The position numbers and the translations under genes were made by a program. A stretch of DNA of 64,000 bases from Arthonia radiata (taxonomy: Eukaryota > Ascomycota > Arthoniomycetes > Arthoniales > Arthoniaceae), in NCBI GenBank assembly GCA_002989075.1, contig PSQN01000004.1:1860001-1924000 (forward strand), given 5' to 3'. The notes beneath the pieces are model-generated. The model had not been told where the DNA came from and did no database searches. It worked only from the letters and a program-made list of their open reading frames with translations. This document shows positions 32,948 through 44,235 of this stretch, piece after piece. The number at the start of each line of letters is the position of its first letter. The first letter of the stretch is position 1.

Positions 32948-35900
32948 ACTGTTGTCTCAGACAACTCCTTTTGTGGAGAAAAATGGCGTAGTCGCTCGGA
33001 GGTCCCAGTAGCGCTGATTGGTGGCACGGAGAATAACGAGAGTAGGAGACCCGCTATATTAGGTACTCTTTAGTCTCAACGCTTGTAATGTTACAACAAG
33101 AAGGCCATGGACGGCTTGTAGTTTTGGCTTCTAGGTGCTGTAGTTGAGAAGATCGTGCAAAACGAATTTGGTTCGACAATAGAATGAATAATTGAATTGT
33201 CCGCAAGGGCGATAAGAGCGTAGGTACTCCGTATCAAAACATTAAGACTGCGATGGTTCTTGTAAGGAGCCGGAATTGGTAGATGTACCTCGAACGTTGG
33301 TAGAGATGTGAGATGGTGAGAGACGGGGTCGAACGTCAGCCCCGGGACGGCCCAAGCCAGCTTTATACAGGTACGAATAGCGAGCTGAGATATGGCTGTG
33401 ACAACCACAAGACGACAGAAACAACGAAGTCCACACTCAAGAAGCGAACGACGAGGCAAGTTGACTCTTACCCAGCATCAAAGGGAAGAAAAGAAGGGCG
33501 GTGTCAAGGTATCTTGCCCGGACTCATAGCAAAGAGAAAAGAGAAATGAAGTAATGAATGCGGCATAGTTTGGTCAGCTTAGTCGGCGGATGTCGCTGCG
33601 GGCTGAATGGAACACGGACGGCAATCGAATGCAGAGAATAGCTGACTGGCGCGATTGTTGACGACACGATAGGGCGAGCGCATAGGACCGTACCGAATCG
33701 TAAATTGTGCAATGGATTGGTGTTGACAGACGCTCAGGGATCTGACGGGACCGGATCCAGGAACACTAGAGTGGGTTGATATCTGCGTCCGTGCTGGAGA
33801 GGGTTGAAGGGCAGAAATCCAGCTCAGCACGATCTGCACGGACTTCACGTGTGAGATGCAGTTGGTATCGGATCTGTGTGCCACGGGGCAAGGTATGCAG
33901 ATGGAAGTGAAAGGTCGTTCTTTCGAACTGACTGGACACCGGTACTTAGCTGCAGGGCGTCACCATTATGCGGTGTCACACATCCTTGTGTGCAGCAATT
34001 GTGATACGGCGTCAAAGTGATGAGGAAATGCTATCGCCAGTCCGCAAGTCCGACGAAGCAAAGTCGCGCCGCACCTCGCGAGCAGACAAAAGCCATTATG
34101 GAGCTCTCGCACTCAATGTGGGAGGATGGGTACGGAGAATGGAACTCAAATCCACCTTGTTAGACCGCTTCATTGCTGGAATATTTCGTCATTTGTTTCG
34201 GATATCTCGCTTCTTGGGGGCTTGCAGGTATGCAGGTATGCAGGTATGCAGGTATGCAGGTATGCAGGTATGTGGGCAAGCTTGTGCATGTACTGACCAA
34301 GGTAAGATAGACTAAGCTGTCTGCAAGGCTCCGGTGGCTCCGTCCAATGCTACCTCTCAAGCATATTGCCGCCGTTGCCGCACACGCACAGTATCTCAAC
34401 GCGAGCGTACAGCCTAGCCGCAGTTGTCAGACGATTTCAGAATAGAGCCGCTCATTTCGCAGATGCCTGAAGGCGTATATATCGGTCAGGCGGGGCATGG
34501 TGGTAGTTTTTCAAATTGGGCAAGAATTGGCGTCCGCGAACGGCAACTGACAGCTCAGATCTTACTAGCCGGAGCTTTTCGGCCACTAGAAAGGACCCCG
34601 CTCCTGGAGGGCACACGACTTGGGTGTGCAGGATGAGTGCAGTGGATCAGGCTCTGTTAAGGTGCTGACTGGACACGCGCTGGGGGTGAAAACGGCGTGA
34701 ACTGATGGCGTGAGGTGGCTCTTGGCTGTGAGGATGACGGCTAATCGACGGCTAAGCGCCATTTCCGAAGCTGTAGAGCGGGAGAAAGCGAGAGGGTGTT
34801 TTGCAAAGTCACTTTGAGTTGAAGAAAAGGTTCCCGGTGTGGGACGTCGATCTGGTTCCCAGAATTCATGGCGTCGGGAGTGCGCTTCCCCCTTAGCTTC
34901 ACCCTAACACTAAATGCGAGTTAATCCCGGCCGCTATCCCGAGAGTCATGGTACAAGCGTCTTCGCCCCCGTCCCGCGCTGCCGTCTCGTCTCGTCCGCC
35001 GATCTTCAGACGTTGTTTACTCCTCCCCTTCACCGCCTCATCCTGAAGACGGCCATGCTCTCAAGACTCCAGCCCAACAATCCTAGGCTCCAGGATCAAC
35101 TGACGCCGGTCGCGGTCAGCCCATCTCGCACCTTCGCATCATCGCTGGCGTCCGCAGTCGCCCCTTCCTTCCTGGGCGCGGAGATGCTCGTGTCCAATCG
35201 AGGTGAACTGCTGTCAGCAGAGTGAGGTCGGCCAGTCGGCGCTGACAAAGACCGGTCGAGAGGTGCATAAGCGCGAACGGTCGATCCAGGAACGCGTGAG
35301 CTTGGACCTTCCTCAACCCACGCCACGGACGTGCCTCACCTTTCTCGCGCCTCCAATCCTTGGCCCAGATCTCTCCACGTCGACCATGTACTTCGTCGCA
35401 TCATCCATTATGCTGCTTAAGCTTAATCAGCCCACTACGCCCCCCCTTCCAGCGCTTGTTCGGCATCCCACCTCTGACAGCACGAGTACAGCGACACCTT
35501 GGTGTGATCTGCCAAGGGACCCGATCCTCCTTGTGTTACTCACATGGCCATCTCTGTACAACACGTGTATGCAACACCTACATGGGAAGACTGCTGCAAA
35601 TCTTCTTTCGCCACCATAGATCTGGCTCAGACCTCTCACAAATGCGAGATTTCGGCGAAAGGGTCGATAAGCGATCTCATCTCACACAGGATCCACAGGA
35701 ACCGCCCTTATTTTCTCGTGCCGCTCCGCATTATGGGTGCACAAACTCTCCTTGCCTGATGCCATCTCAATTTGGCTAACATTTGTGCCTCATCTAGGTA
35801 GTTTCGTCTCGCAGCCTAACACGAGGTACGGAATCATGGCCCAGATTGCCACGACACAACTGCGCCCTCCATTCGTAAGCTTCTTTGAGGCCTTTCTCGC

Positions 35901-36819
35901 ACAATCATGCAGTATCGGCGACTCATCACACCACGAGATGAGGGAGCCAGAGAGCTTTCTCCGCGCTTTATTCTGACGATCCACATAATCGGTAGCTATA
36001 AAGATTGCAAATCTTGAGTCGATCCGCAATGAGCTGTGCAGCTATGGATCTATCATGCCACCTCGGCTGTGCATGGCTCCACAAATAACGCTCCACGATA
36101 TACTCGACAAAAGCCATCTTGGTTTCGACCTTGAGCTTACACAAGCGTAATTATAGCATCGAGATTGATTCCTTGTCCCCTTGATGAAGTTTGTACGAAG
36201 TTTCATGACAGGCTTAGAAGGCTTCAGCGCAGTAAGCCAATGCAAGTCATCGACGTCACGAATGTGAATATGAGCAAAACAGCCGTCAACCCCATATCCA
36301 TACCGGCTTGCGACTGCTCATCCGACTCTCGAAGAACTTCTGGCATCCTTTGACAGTCGATGTACATTCGGCGATGCACAATTAAACATTCTCTTACAGT
36401 TACTTCGTCAGATGGCAACTGCGAGGAGACGTTTCAAGGAGTTTGAGCTGCCCTTGATATTGATTTGGACGTCGTGTATTCAAGCATCTGCAACCAATGA
36501 GCAATATCGTCAACATGATTCGTCAATGAGGAGCAATGCACTAATCCAACAAGATCTGAGACAGATGCACGCGCGCCGTTAGTATGGTATACATGCCCAA
36601 TCGGGCCGTTGAATCTCGACACCATCGCTTGCGAGGCGTCCTGCAGCTACAATATGGCGCACTGTGACTTGTCCTCTGGCAACTAGTGTTTAGAGGCGGA
36701 AGTGCTTCTCCTAAGATCCGGAAGTGCAATTCCATCACAGCATTCGACGACTTCATTGCCACCGGAAACCTCCGCCAACCTTCCTCAAACATACACGAAA
36801 CACAGTAGTCTGCTTCTCC
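32948..36819. other. Gene-poor 3.9 kb stretch
   Basis: The largest region without a supported gene. Open frames are short and unrecognised. The frame at 34914-35225 contains MLSRLQPNNPRLQDQLTP and ends beside a GTGAGG, so it could be a first exon, but no continuation was found. A six-copy 8-bp tandem repeat lies at 34224-34271. It presumably includes a long upstream region of the zinc-finger regulator. Confidence 0.4.
34224..34271 (+). repeat. Six-copy tandem repeat of GCAGGTAT
   Basis: Six perfect adjacent copies of an 8-bp unit, flanked by CTT on the left and GTGGG on the right. Confidence 0.95.
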
Positions 36820-37898
36820 TTATCGCTTCTTCCACCGCACTTTTCTTACCCAATCAACCCACCTGCCCACATCTTCTCTACTTTCCAAAGCCTCTATCGT
36901 GTTCCATCGTCGGGCCAGCTCTTCATTCTTCGCCAGCCGATGCACAAAGCTATGGCAAGCTCTGCACATCCACGCAACGCGCCTCTGGCATTCTTCCAAA
37001 TCCTTCACCCAGCCACGCTTTACGGCCTTCGCATGGACTTGCCTGGGAATGAGGTGGTGTGCTGTCAACGGTATGCAAGATCGCTCGCATAATTGGCACG
37101 CGACGATCTTGCATGGAGCATCATCTGGAGCGCTGGCGTCTCTGCGCGCATTAGCGAGAGAATTCAAAAAGTCTCCATACAAGTCGCGGAGGAAGTTCGC
37201 GCTATTGCCCTCGGAGTTGGTGGAGAGGAGACCGTAGGCGAGCAAAGAGTCTGTGACGGAGACTGATGCCCTCGAGACCAGCAGCTCGCAATAGTCCTCC
37301 CTGTTTTGAGACGAGTATTAGTGGTGGACTTGTTGGTGGACGCGGCTGGGCAGGCGTCTAGATGCAGATATGCAGGGGTTAGAGACCGGTACGTACCCAC
37401 TGACGTCGACGATGTCGCCTATTTTTCTGTCAAAATGTCGCAGATCACTAGGCAGACTGTTGTAGAGTTCATCTGCGAGGAACTACTGGCAGAGCTTTAA
37501 CATGGGTCCATTTGCCCAGCCTTGAAAGTATAGATATGGAAACTCACCTCGATGAACTCGCCAAGTTCTTCGACGGTCTCTTCATCACTTATCCTAGCCA
37601 TTGAATCGCTTGGATGCTTTGAATTGCCACCACCAGCATCATTCCTGCTTGCTACGCGCTTTACTGGCTTGGATTTTGCCACCGACCCGCTCTTGCGTGC
37701 TTTAGACTGTGCCTGCGCTCCCAGTAGAATCTTCACCTCCAGCAACTCCCTCAGAATGCCGTAGATGTCCACCGCGGTCGCCTCGTCATCGCTTTCATCC
37801 TCACTGCTCTCTTCAGCCGCCTCGTCCTCCGCCCTCGCGATCGCAACAATGGCCGCCGAACTCGTACTCCCGCCCCAGTGATGTCGCAGGCGGGGCAT
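36820..37898 (-). CDS. HNH-motif nuclease-like protein
   Basis: Three exons: 37898-37548, 37482-37397 and 37300-36820 (305 aa). The joins are fixed by frame: ...EELGEFIE to FLADELYNSLPSDLRHF, and DIVDVSG to EDYCELLVSRASVSV. The C-terminal third holds the likely metal/DNA-binding core: CQLCERSC, then TAHHLIPRQVHAKA (HH of the HNH motif), then VAWMCRACHSFVHRL (second Cys pair plus H). These are the elements of fungal HNH proteins with a zinc-stabilised fold. The N-terminal part is acidic (EDEAAEESSEDESDDE) and then Lys-rich. The first ATG of the frame is at 37898; an acceptor-like CGGCAG lies just upstream, so an extra 5' exon is possible. Function is not established; DNA nicking activity is an inference from the motif. 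Confidence 0.8.
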
Positions 37899-38297
37899 CG
37901 GTCTTTGATGCCTGCCGAAACGCAAGCGGAAACTTGGTCGTATAACAAAAATTAGCTGACAGCAGCTGCACAAGGAGTAAACGCTGACACGCCACTCGCA
38001 AAATGCAAAGATGCCTCCTCTGACCGCCTTTCCAAACCCTTTACGCCCTTCTCAAGAGCAGTGACTCGGCAGCAGGCACATCGTTGGAGGGATGCAGTAA
38101 GACGGGTGTGGCTCTTGCACGACAGGCACGTTATAGCTGTTTGCGTCATCGGCAAGCTCCAGCACGGCTTCACTGCCGGCTGCCGACGGCCGTCCGGTCA
38201 TGCCGCTCGCAGCATGATTCTAGATCAATGTTCGAAGGTTGATTAGTGAGCACTGCAGACGAGACTGAGAGATTTCAAATACAACAGATAAGCGGAC
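37899..38297. other. Divergent promoter region
   Basis: A 399-bp gap between the HNH-like and haloacid dehalogenase genes. A minus-strand frame here encodes a CLSC...CACC pattern (about 38080-38130), possibly part of an unrecognised 5' exon. Not supported as a gene. Confidence 0.4.
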
Positions 38298-39147
38298 ATG
38301 GCCAATCGGGATGTCATTCTGGCGTTTGATCTGTATGGCACGCTGTTGTCGACGGAGAGTATTGCGAAGAAGCTCGGGGAGTTCTTTGGAGAGGAGATGG
38401 GAGGGAAGCTGGCGGGACGGTGGAGAGTGCTGCAGTTGGAGTATACGTGGCGTTTCAATAGTATGGGTGCGTATCTCTCGTCATGCCACCCGCGTCGATT
38501 ATCACAAAGCTAGCCACGTGAACGCTTGTACCCATGCTCGCTCTATGCACGGAATACTGCAGAAGCTCGAGCCATGGCCATGTCAAACCGCGCGCTCACC
38601 CTACCCAGGCACCTACGAGCCCTTCTCCACCGTCACCCGCAAATCCCTCCAGCAAAGCCTCGCCGAACACGCCCTCACGCTCTCCGACGCCCAAACTCAA
38701 GATCTTATGGCTGCCTACAATGCGCTGCACACCTTCCCTGACGTCGCCCCTGCGCTCACCGCTCTTGCGCAAACGCCGGATATCACTGCCGTCATCTTCT
38801 CAAACGGCACAAACAACATGGTTTCTGCCAGTGTGAATTCGTCTCCGTCTCTGTCGCCGCACGCATCTATTTTCAAAGATCTGATCACGGTCGAGGAGTG
38901 CCAGCGGTATAAGCCCGATCCGGAGGTTTACAGGCACTTGGCGAGGAAGATGGGCAAGGAGAAGATGGAGGATATGTGGCTGGTTAGTGGGAATCCATTC
39001 GACGTAGTAGGGGCAAGGAAGGTGGGGATGAAGGCCGCGTGGGTTGATCGCTCGGGGAATGGGTGGGTGGATAGGCTTGGTGAGGAGCCGACTGTGGTGG
39101 TGAGAGGGTTAGGGGAGGTGGTGGATGCTGTGAGGGGGCATAGATAA
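38298..39147 (+). CDS. Haloacid dehalogenase type II-like hydrolase
   Basis: A HAD-superfamily hydrolase of 235 aa from two exons, 38298-38466 and 38609-39147; the join gives FNSM-GTYEPFSTVTRKSL. HAD motifs: nucleophile Asp11 in FDLYGTL, motif II in IFSNGTNNM, motif III Lys in YKPDPEVY, and motif IV in SGNPFDVVGA. The FDLYGTL and SNGT pattern is that of the L-2-haloacid dehalogenase (type II) group, which hydrolyses 2-haloacids to 2-hydroxyacids. Many fungal members have unknown natural substrates. The protein is cytosolic by sequence (no signal or membrane segment). It is divergent from the HNH-like gene. Confidence 0.92.
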
Positions 39148-40121
39148 GGTCAATGTTTGTGGTTGATATTGTGAGTATGCTCGCATTGAACAGTAGAAGT
39201 AACTGGATTTTACGTTGCGCCGAACGACCACCAAAAAAGATCAAATAGAGCGACCTTGTGTATGAGTGCTTGCAGGATTATATTATAAGATGTGCTCTAA
39301 GCAAAGCCCCATCATTCTGACAGTGAATATAAGTAAACCAAAAGGTCAGAAATGCTCGTGAGAAACCCTTGCTAGGTCCTCTTCTTCACCTCTTTTGAGC
39401 CTCTGCAACTTGACTTTGCCGCACGAGTGGGATCCTATGATCTTCTCGTGTGATGCAAAGCTGCCTCCTTCCGATCAAACAGGCGCAGCTTACGAGTATT
39501 GAATGTACCGGGTCCGTAGACGCGGCCAGATATATTTGTCAAACCTTCATAGCTGTGCTCAGGCAGATGGTAAGATGTGGCGGACGTCAATCTGCCCTTA
39601 CGTTCCCGCTCCGATGTCAACCACTGAGGGGGAAGGCGGAGTGAATAGTAAGGGGTATGTTTGCTGCTGCTGCTGATATTAAAATGCGTTGGTCGCGAAG
39701 AGCGTGCTGAGGCAGATCACGTCCTGGCTGTGCCAAGCATGAGACTTGGGCGCGGGATTCTGACCAGCCTTAGTATTGACGACTTGACAGCGCAGCTTTC
39801 GCTGGCGAAGTTTGAAAGGCAGCCCTTATACCTAATTGTTGTGTGTTCGTGGGAGAAGGACGATTGGACAACGCTGAGTTTGTCACCAAGATTTCATACA
39901 AGCGCCAAACGCGCGGCTATCTATACTAACAGCTCGTTTGGGCATCAAACCCGCCCCGCAAACCTGTCTCTCACATGTCTTCAAACACTTTCATTTGCTG
40001 CTTCACCTCTTTCCAGAATCCTTCTTGGATCAAACTGTCGCCTATAGCCTCTCGAAAGTGATCACATTTCTACGAAAACCGTTCCATTCTTCGTCGGCCA
40101 AGTCCTCGACATACCAGCACA
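39148..40121. other. Intergenic region, promoter of the PP28 gene
   Basis: No supported gene; a short CTG run near 39663. The longest frame (39661-40047) has no recognisable content and starts at a non-ATG codon. Confidence 0.45.
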
Positions 40122-40984
40122 ATGACAGGCAGAGGTCGCGGCGGAAAGTTTGGCAAGCCCAAGAGAGGAGGTGCGAAGATTGAAAATCTCGAAGTATGGG
40201 CCATACTGATTGCATCTTCTCGTAGGTGGCAAGAAATTTAGTAGAAATCTGCGACCGATTGGGCCAGATGGTGAGGAGTCATCAATGTGGGCAGTATGCG
40301 ATGTGCTCTCCTTAAGTCTACAGCCGTTGATTCTAACATGCTATGCAGGACCCAGCAGACAAGGACTCAGACGACGAAGAAGACAGCTCTGAAGAGGACT
40401 CCTCAGAAGAAGAGTCGGACGATGACGCCGGTCCCGCATCCAAAGCGGATCTCTCCCGCGAAGAGCGCAAAGCCGAAGCCCGCAAGCGCAAAGAAGCTGC
40501 CATAGCCCGCAAGAAAGGCGGAGCCGCTGCACCGGGTGATATGCCTTCATCGTCGGAGGAAGAGTCAGGCATCGAAGACGACATGCCCGCGAACCCCAAC
40601 CACACCGTCAAGGCCCAGAAACAAGCCGCTGCGCCCGTCGCTCCCACAGATGTTGCTGCGGATGCTTCGGCGAAGACCGGAAAAAAGAAGGCGGACGTAA
40701 CACAGCTGTCAAGGAGGGAGCGTGAAGCATTACAAGCGCAAGCAGCAAAAGAGCGGTATCAGAAAATGCACGCCGAGGGCAAGACGGATGAAGCGCGCGC
40801 GGATTTGGAGAGGTTGAAGCTGGTGAGGGAGGAACGTGAGAAGGCTGCTGAGCGGAAGAAGGAGGAGGCAGCTGAGAGAGCAGAGCACGAGAAGGAGAAG
40901 AAGGATCAGATGGAGAGATTGGATCGGCAGGCGGAGCAGAAGGCGAATAAGCTGGGGAACAAGAAGAAGAAGGGTGGGAAGTGA
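40122..40984 (+). CDS. PP28/PDAP1-like phosphoprotein (casein kinase substrate)
   Basis: Three exons: 40122-40170, 40226-40293 and 40349-40984 (250 aa); both introns are 55 nt. The N-terminus [20 protein letters not shown] is the conserved start of the 28-kDa heat- and acid-stable phosphoprotein family. A long acidic Ser/Asp/Glu block follows (about 50-70), rich in casein kinase II sites, then [16 protein letters not shown]. The PP28 domain lies in the second half ([20 protein letters not shown], then [27 protein letters not shown] written in parts). The C-terminus is a charged helix ending GNKKKKGGK. These proteins are linked to growth-factor binding in animals and to translation-related or nuclear RNA functions; the fungal role is unknown. 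Confidence 0.92.
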
Positions 40985-42023
40985 GAGTGCAGAGGTGAGA
41001 TGGAGGCCATGAGGTGCTCTCAGTGTACAGCATTGGCATTGGCCCAACCACCGTTGGCACGAGATACATGCACAAAATCCATGACTTGAGTGACAGCTCT
41101 TTACATGTCCCATGGTCTGAAGTGACTTTCATTGTCAGTCGAGTCAGCCGCCAAGACTGCGAAGCCAGCAGCCGACTTGTGGACTGATCCCTCCTGATCT
41201 CATTCTTCACCCCGCCGCCTTTCACGTACACGCTCGGGATTGTACGAACAGAATACTATGATTTGCTAGTTGTCAGAAGGTGCAGCGCTATCTCGAAAGA
41301 TTAGTGCGACATTTTTCCAGTGGAAATCATCGAAGGCGGTGCATCGCATGACAGTCCGCTTTGCTTCACATTGTCCATGACCACGAGCGGGACTCGTCTC
41401 TGGTCAAGACATTCAATGCTACATCTTGGCCTGACGCGTAAACAAGCGTTCTGCATCGAGTAGTCGTGTGTGACAAGACTTCGATTCTTCACAGCCCGTT
41501 TCGCCAAGTAGGCCAAGGCATGGCAAAAGTCTGTGGAGGTAAAGTCTTGACGAGGGCCATATGAAATGCCAGGAGGCAACATGGAGCACTCTGCGGGTGT
41601 ACATGGCTTCGTAGAGATTCCTTTCGGTCCTCGATGTAGCCGTCTCCTCAATAGGTAACCAACCACAGGTAGCCCGCTCGCGGCTTTGCTGCACTCAGCC
41701 TCAAGATCAATATCGATCGGCAACAGTCGCCTACAGACCTACAACGTGGAGCCCCGCAATGGTGTCTTGTCGCCAAGTGCTCATCCTCACAGCCTTCGCC
41801 GTCCTTCAAACAGACTGACACATGTTGTGGGTACGCCAAGTCAGTACGGCATGGCGCCGAGAATGAGGATGCTGATAAGAACATGGACGGGCACCCACGT
41901 GCGTCAACGTTTGGAAGGCTGTCCATGTCCAAAACGTAGGACGTGGAGGTTTGGCACGATATTGAAACCTCATACAGTTGTCTTGAGCACTGCCAGCGTC
42001 TTCAGTAGGCGCCGTCAAAACCA
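40985..42023. other. Intergenic region with one doubtful Cys-rich frame
   Basis: The 3' region of PP28 and the promoter of the transporter. A minus-strand Cys-rich frame is listed separately; nothing else was recognised. Confidence 0.4.
41301..41723 (-). CDS. Doubtful cysteine-rich frame
   Basis: An open minus-strand frame of 140 codons from a TTG codon. It has eight cysteines (ECSKAA, PCTPAEC, DFCHAL, NACLRVRPRCSIEC, LSCDA), a density seen in small secreted fungal proteins. An acceptor-like TTGTAG lies upstream at about 41743, and a hydrophobic stretch in a different frame (VLISILILGAM) precedes it. No exon joining these in frame with a start codon could be established, so this may be chance. 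Confidence 0.18.
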   Translation of the reverse strand: MPIDIDLEAECSKAASGLPVVGYLLRRRLHRGPKGISTKPCTPAECSMLPPGISYGPRQDFTSTDFCHALAYLAKRAVKNRSLVTHDYSMQNACLRVRPRCSIECLDQRRVPLVVMDNVKQSGLSCDAPPSMISTGKMSH

Positions 42024-44235
42024 ATGGCGATAGATCCGGAAAAGACCAACATTGACCATGCCGAGCTGGATGCGCGCTCGTCGTCGCCAGATGATAGCGA
42101 CAGCGAAAAGAAAGTGGAGAGCGAATACGTCAAGCTGCGCAACCCGCTGGCAGGTCTTACAAGAGACGAGCTTCTTCGAGACGTGGATGCTTTCGCTGTC
42201 GAGAAAGGTCTTGAGGATGAGATTGTGGTACTGAGACAAGGCGGTGAGTCTCAGCCAATGTCATTGACAACAGCTCCGTTCTCGAGCTCTGATTAACGAT
42301 GCATCCAGCCCTGATCGCTCAAGACCCCAACAGCTTCGAGCACGCGACCGACCTGAGCGAGGACGACAAAGAGATTCTCCGCCGCGAATATACACACAAG
42401 TGGTCGCAACCATGGATGATGTACTTCATGACTATTCTCTGTGCTGGCAGTGCCATCGTCCAGGGTATGGATCAGTCAACTGTCAATGGCGCGCAACGGT
42501 ACTACTTTATCGAGTTCGGCATTGGCGACGATCAAGTCTGGATGCAAGGTCTCATCAACGGCGCTCCTTACCTTTGCTCAGCGGCTATCGGATGCTGGAC
42601 GACCAAGCCTCTCAATTATTATTTCGGGCGTAGAGGGTGTATCTTCATCTCCTGCTTCATCTCATTCTTCACTGGGATCTGGATGGCAGTCGTCGGCAGC
42701 TGGCCAAATCTGCTCGTGTCGCGGTTTGTATTGGGTTTGGCCGTGGGCGCAAAGAGCAGCACCACGCCCGTTTATGGCGCGTGAGTTAGCCTCAGCCGTG
42801 AGGTTGGGAAGACATTGACTGACCATGACAACGCAGTGAATGTTCGCCTAAGCTTATTCGTGGCGCACGGGTCATGATGTGGCAAATGTGGACAGCTTTC
42901 GGAATCATGCTGGGCTTTGTTGCTTCGCTTGGCTTCGGCTACATCGAAGGCAACGCCGGCATCCCTGGAATCATGTTCCTTAATTGGAGGTTGAGTGAGT
43001 CGTCCGAGCTGCCACCGTAGGCATCACGTTCTCATACTGATACCGTGCAGTGCTGGGCTCAACTGGCATACCACCACTGATCGTTTGCATAATGGTCTAC
43101 ATGGTGCCAGAGTCGCCCAGATGGTACATGACCAAGAACAAGTACCGCAAAGCTTTCAACGCCTTGTGCAGGTTTCGACCATCCAAGTTGATGGCAGCGC
43201 GCGACCTGTACTATATTCACAAGGCACTTGTCGTTGAGTACAAACAGAAAGAGGGCAAGAACCTATGGAAAGAATTCTTCATGATCAAGAGAAATCAGCG
43301 AGCGGCGCGTTTCAGCTTCTTTGGTATGTCCGCCGGCACAGCCAACCTCGTATTCACACTAACATCATCACAGTCATGTTCATGCAGCAGTTCTGCGGCG
43401 TCAACGTAAGCTTTTTGCAATCCATGCATCCTATTCTGTACCCTTCCGTGATTCTGTGAATGGCTCAGCCGTCAGCGTTACTAAGACCTTCAGTTCCAGA
43501 CCGGTCGATCGTCGTATGGTCGCTGTACAAACCCCTTTTGTGCTGACACTTTGCCTGTAGGTTATCGCTTATTACTCTACGCAAATCTTCCTCAACGCTG
43601 GCTTCGGAGAAAAGAACGCTCTCGCCGTCTCTCTCGGTACGGGTATCTGTAACTGGCTCTTTGCTATTCCTGCCATCTACACGATCGACACCTTCGGTCG
43701 CCGCAACTTGCTACTCACCACGTATCCGATCATGGGTCTCTGTCTACTCTTTACAGGTTTCTGTTTCCTCATCCCCGAAGCCACGCAGGAACAACGCGAC
43801 GCCCGTCTCGGCTGCATCGCGACGGGCATCTACCTCTTCATGGTCGCCTATTCGCCTGGTATGGGCCCGGTTCCATTCACCTACAGCGCCGAAGCCTTCC
43901 CGCTGTACATTCGAGAGTACGGCATGGCCTTCGCAACAGCTACGACATGGGGCTTCAACTTCATCCTCAGTCTGACGTGGCCAGCTCTGCGCGCGGCGTT
44001 CACGGACACCGGCGCGTTTGGATACTACGCGGCATGGAACTTCCTGGCATGGGTGGTGGCGTACTTTGCGCTGCCCGAGACCAAGGAACTGAGTTTGGAA
44101 GAGCTGGACGTGGTATTCTCGAAGCCGACGACGGAGCATGCGAGCTACTATGCGCAGAGACTGCCATGGTATGTGCAGAAAAGGCTGTTGAAGAGGGATG
44201 TGCCGCAGATGAAGAAGCTTTACGAGCTCGAATGA
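42024..44235 (+). CDS. Major facilitator superfamily sugar/polyol transporter
   Basis: A plasma-membrane transporter of the sugar-porter family, probably a proton symporter. Six exons: 42024-42243, 42309-42780, 42837-42994, 43051-43323, 43374-43405 and 43561-44235 (609 aa); exon 5 is only 32 nt. The joins are fixed by conserved stretches: YGA-ECSPKLIRG, NWRLM-LGSTGIPP, FF-VMFMQQFCGVN and GVN-VIAYYSTQIF. Signatures include NYYFGRRGCIF after TM2-3, PESPRWYM at the end of TM6, DTFGRRNLL after TM8 and LPETKELSLEEL after TM12. An acidic N-terminal cytosolic tail of about 110 residues precedes TM1. The motifs are closest to inositol/polyol and related transporters, but substrate cannot be read from the sequence. 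Confidence 0.92.

Noticed and set aside
43406-43560. 155-nt intron of the transporter gene considered as an introner-like element
   Set aside because: No shared blocks with the 142-nt family; ordinary intron.
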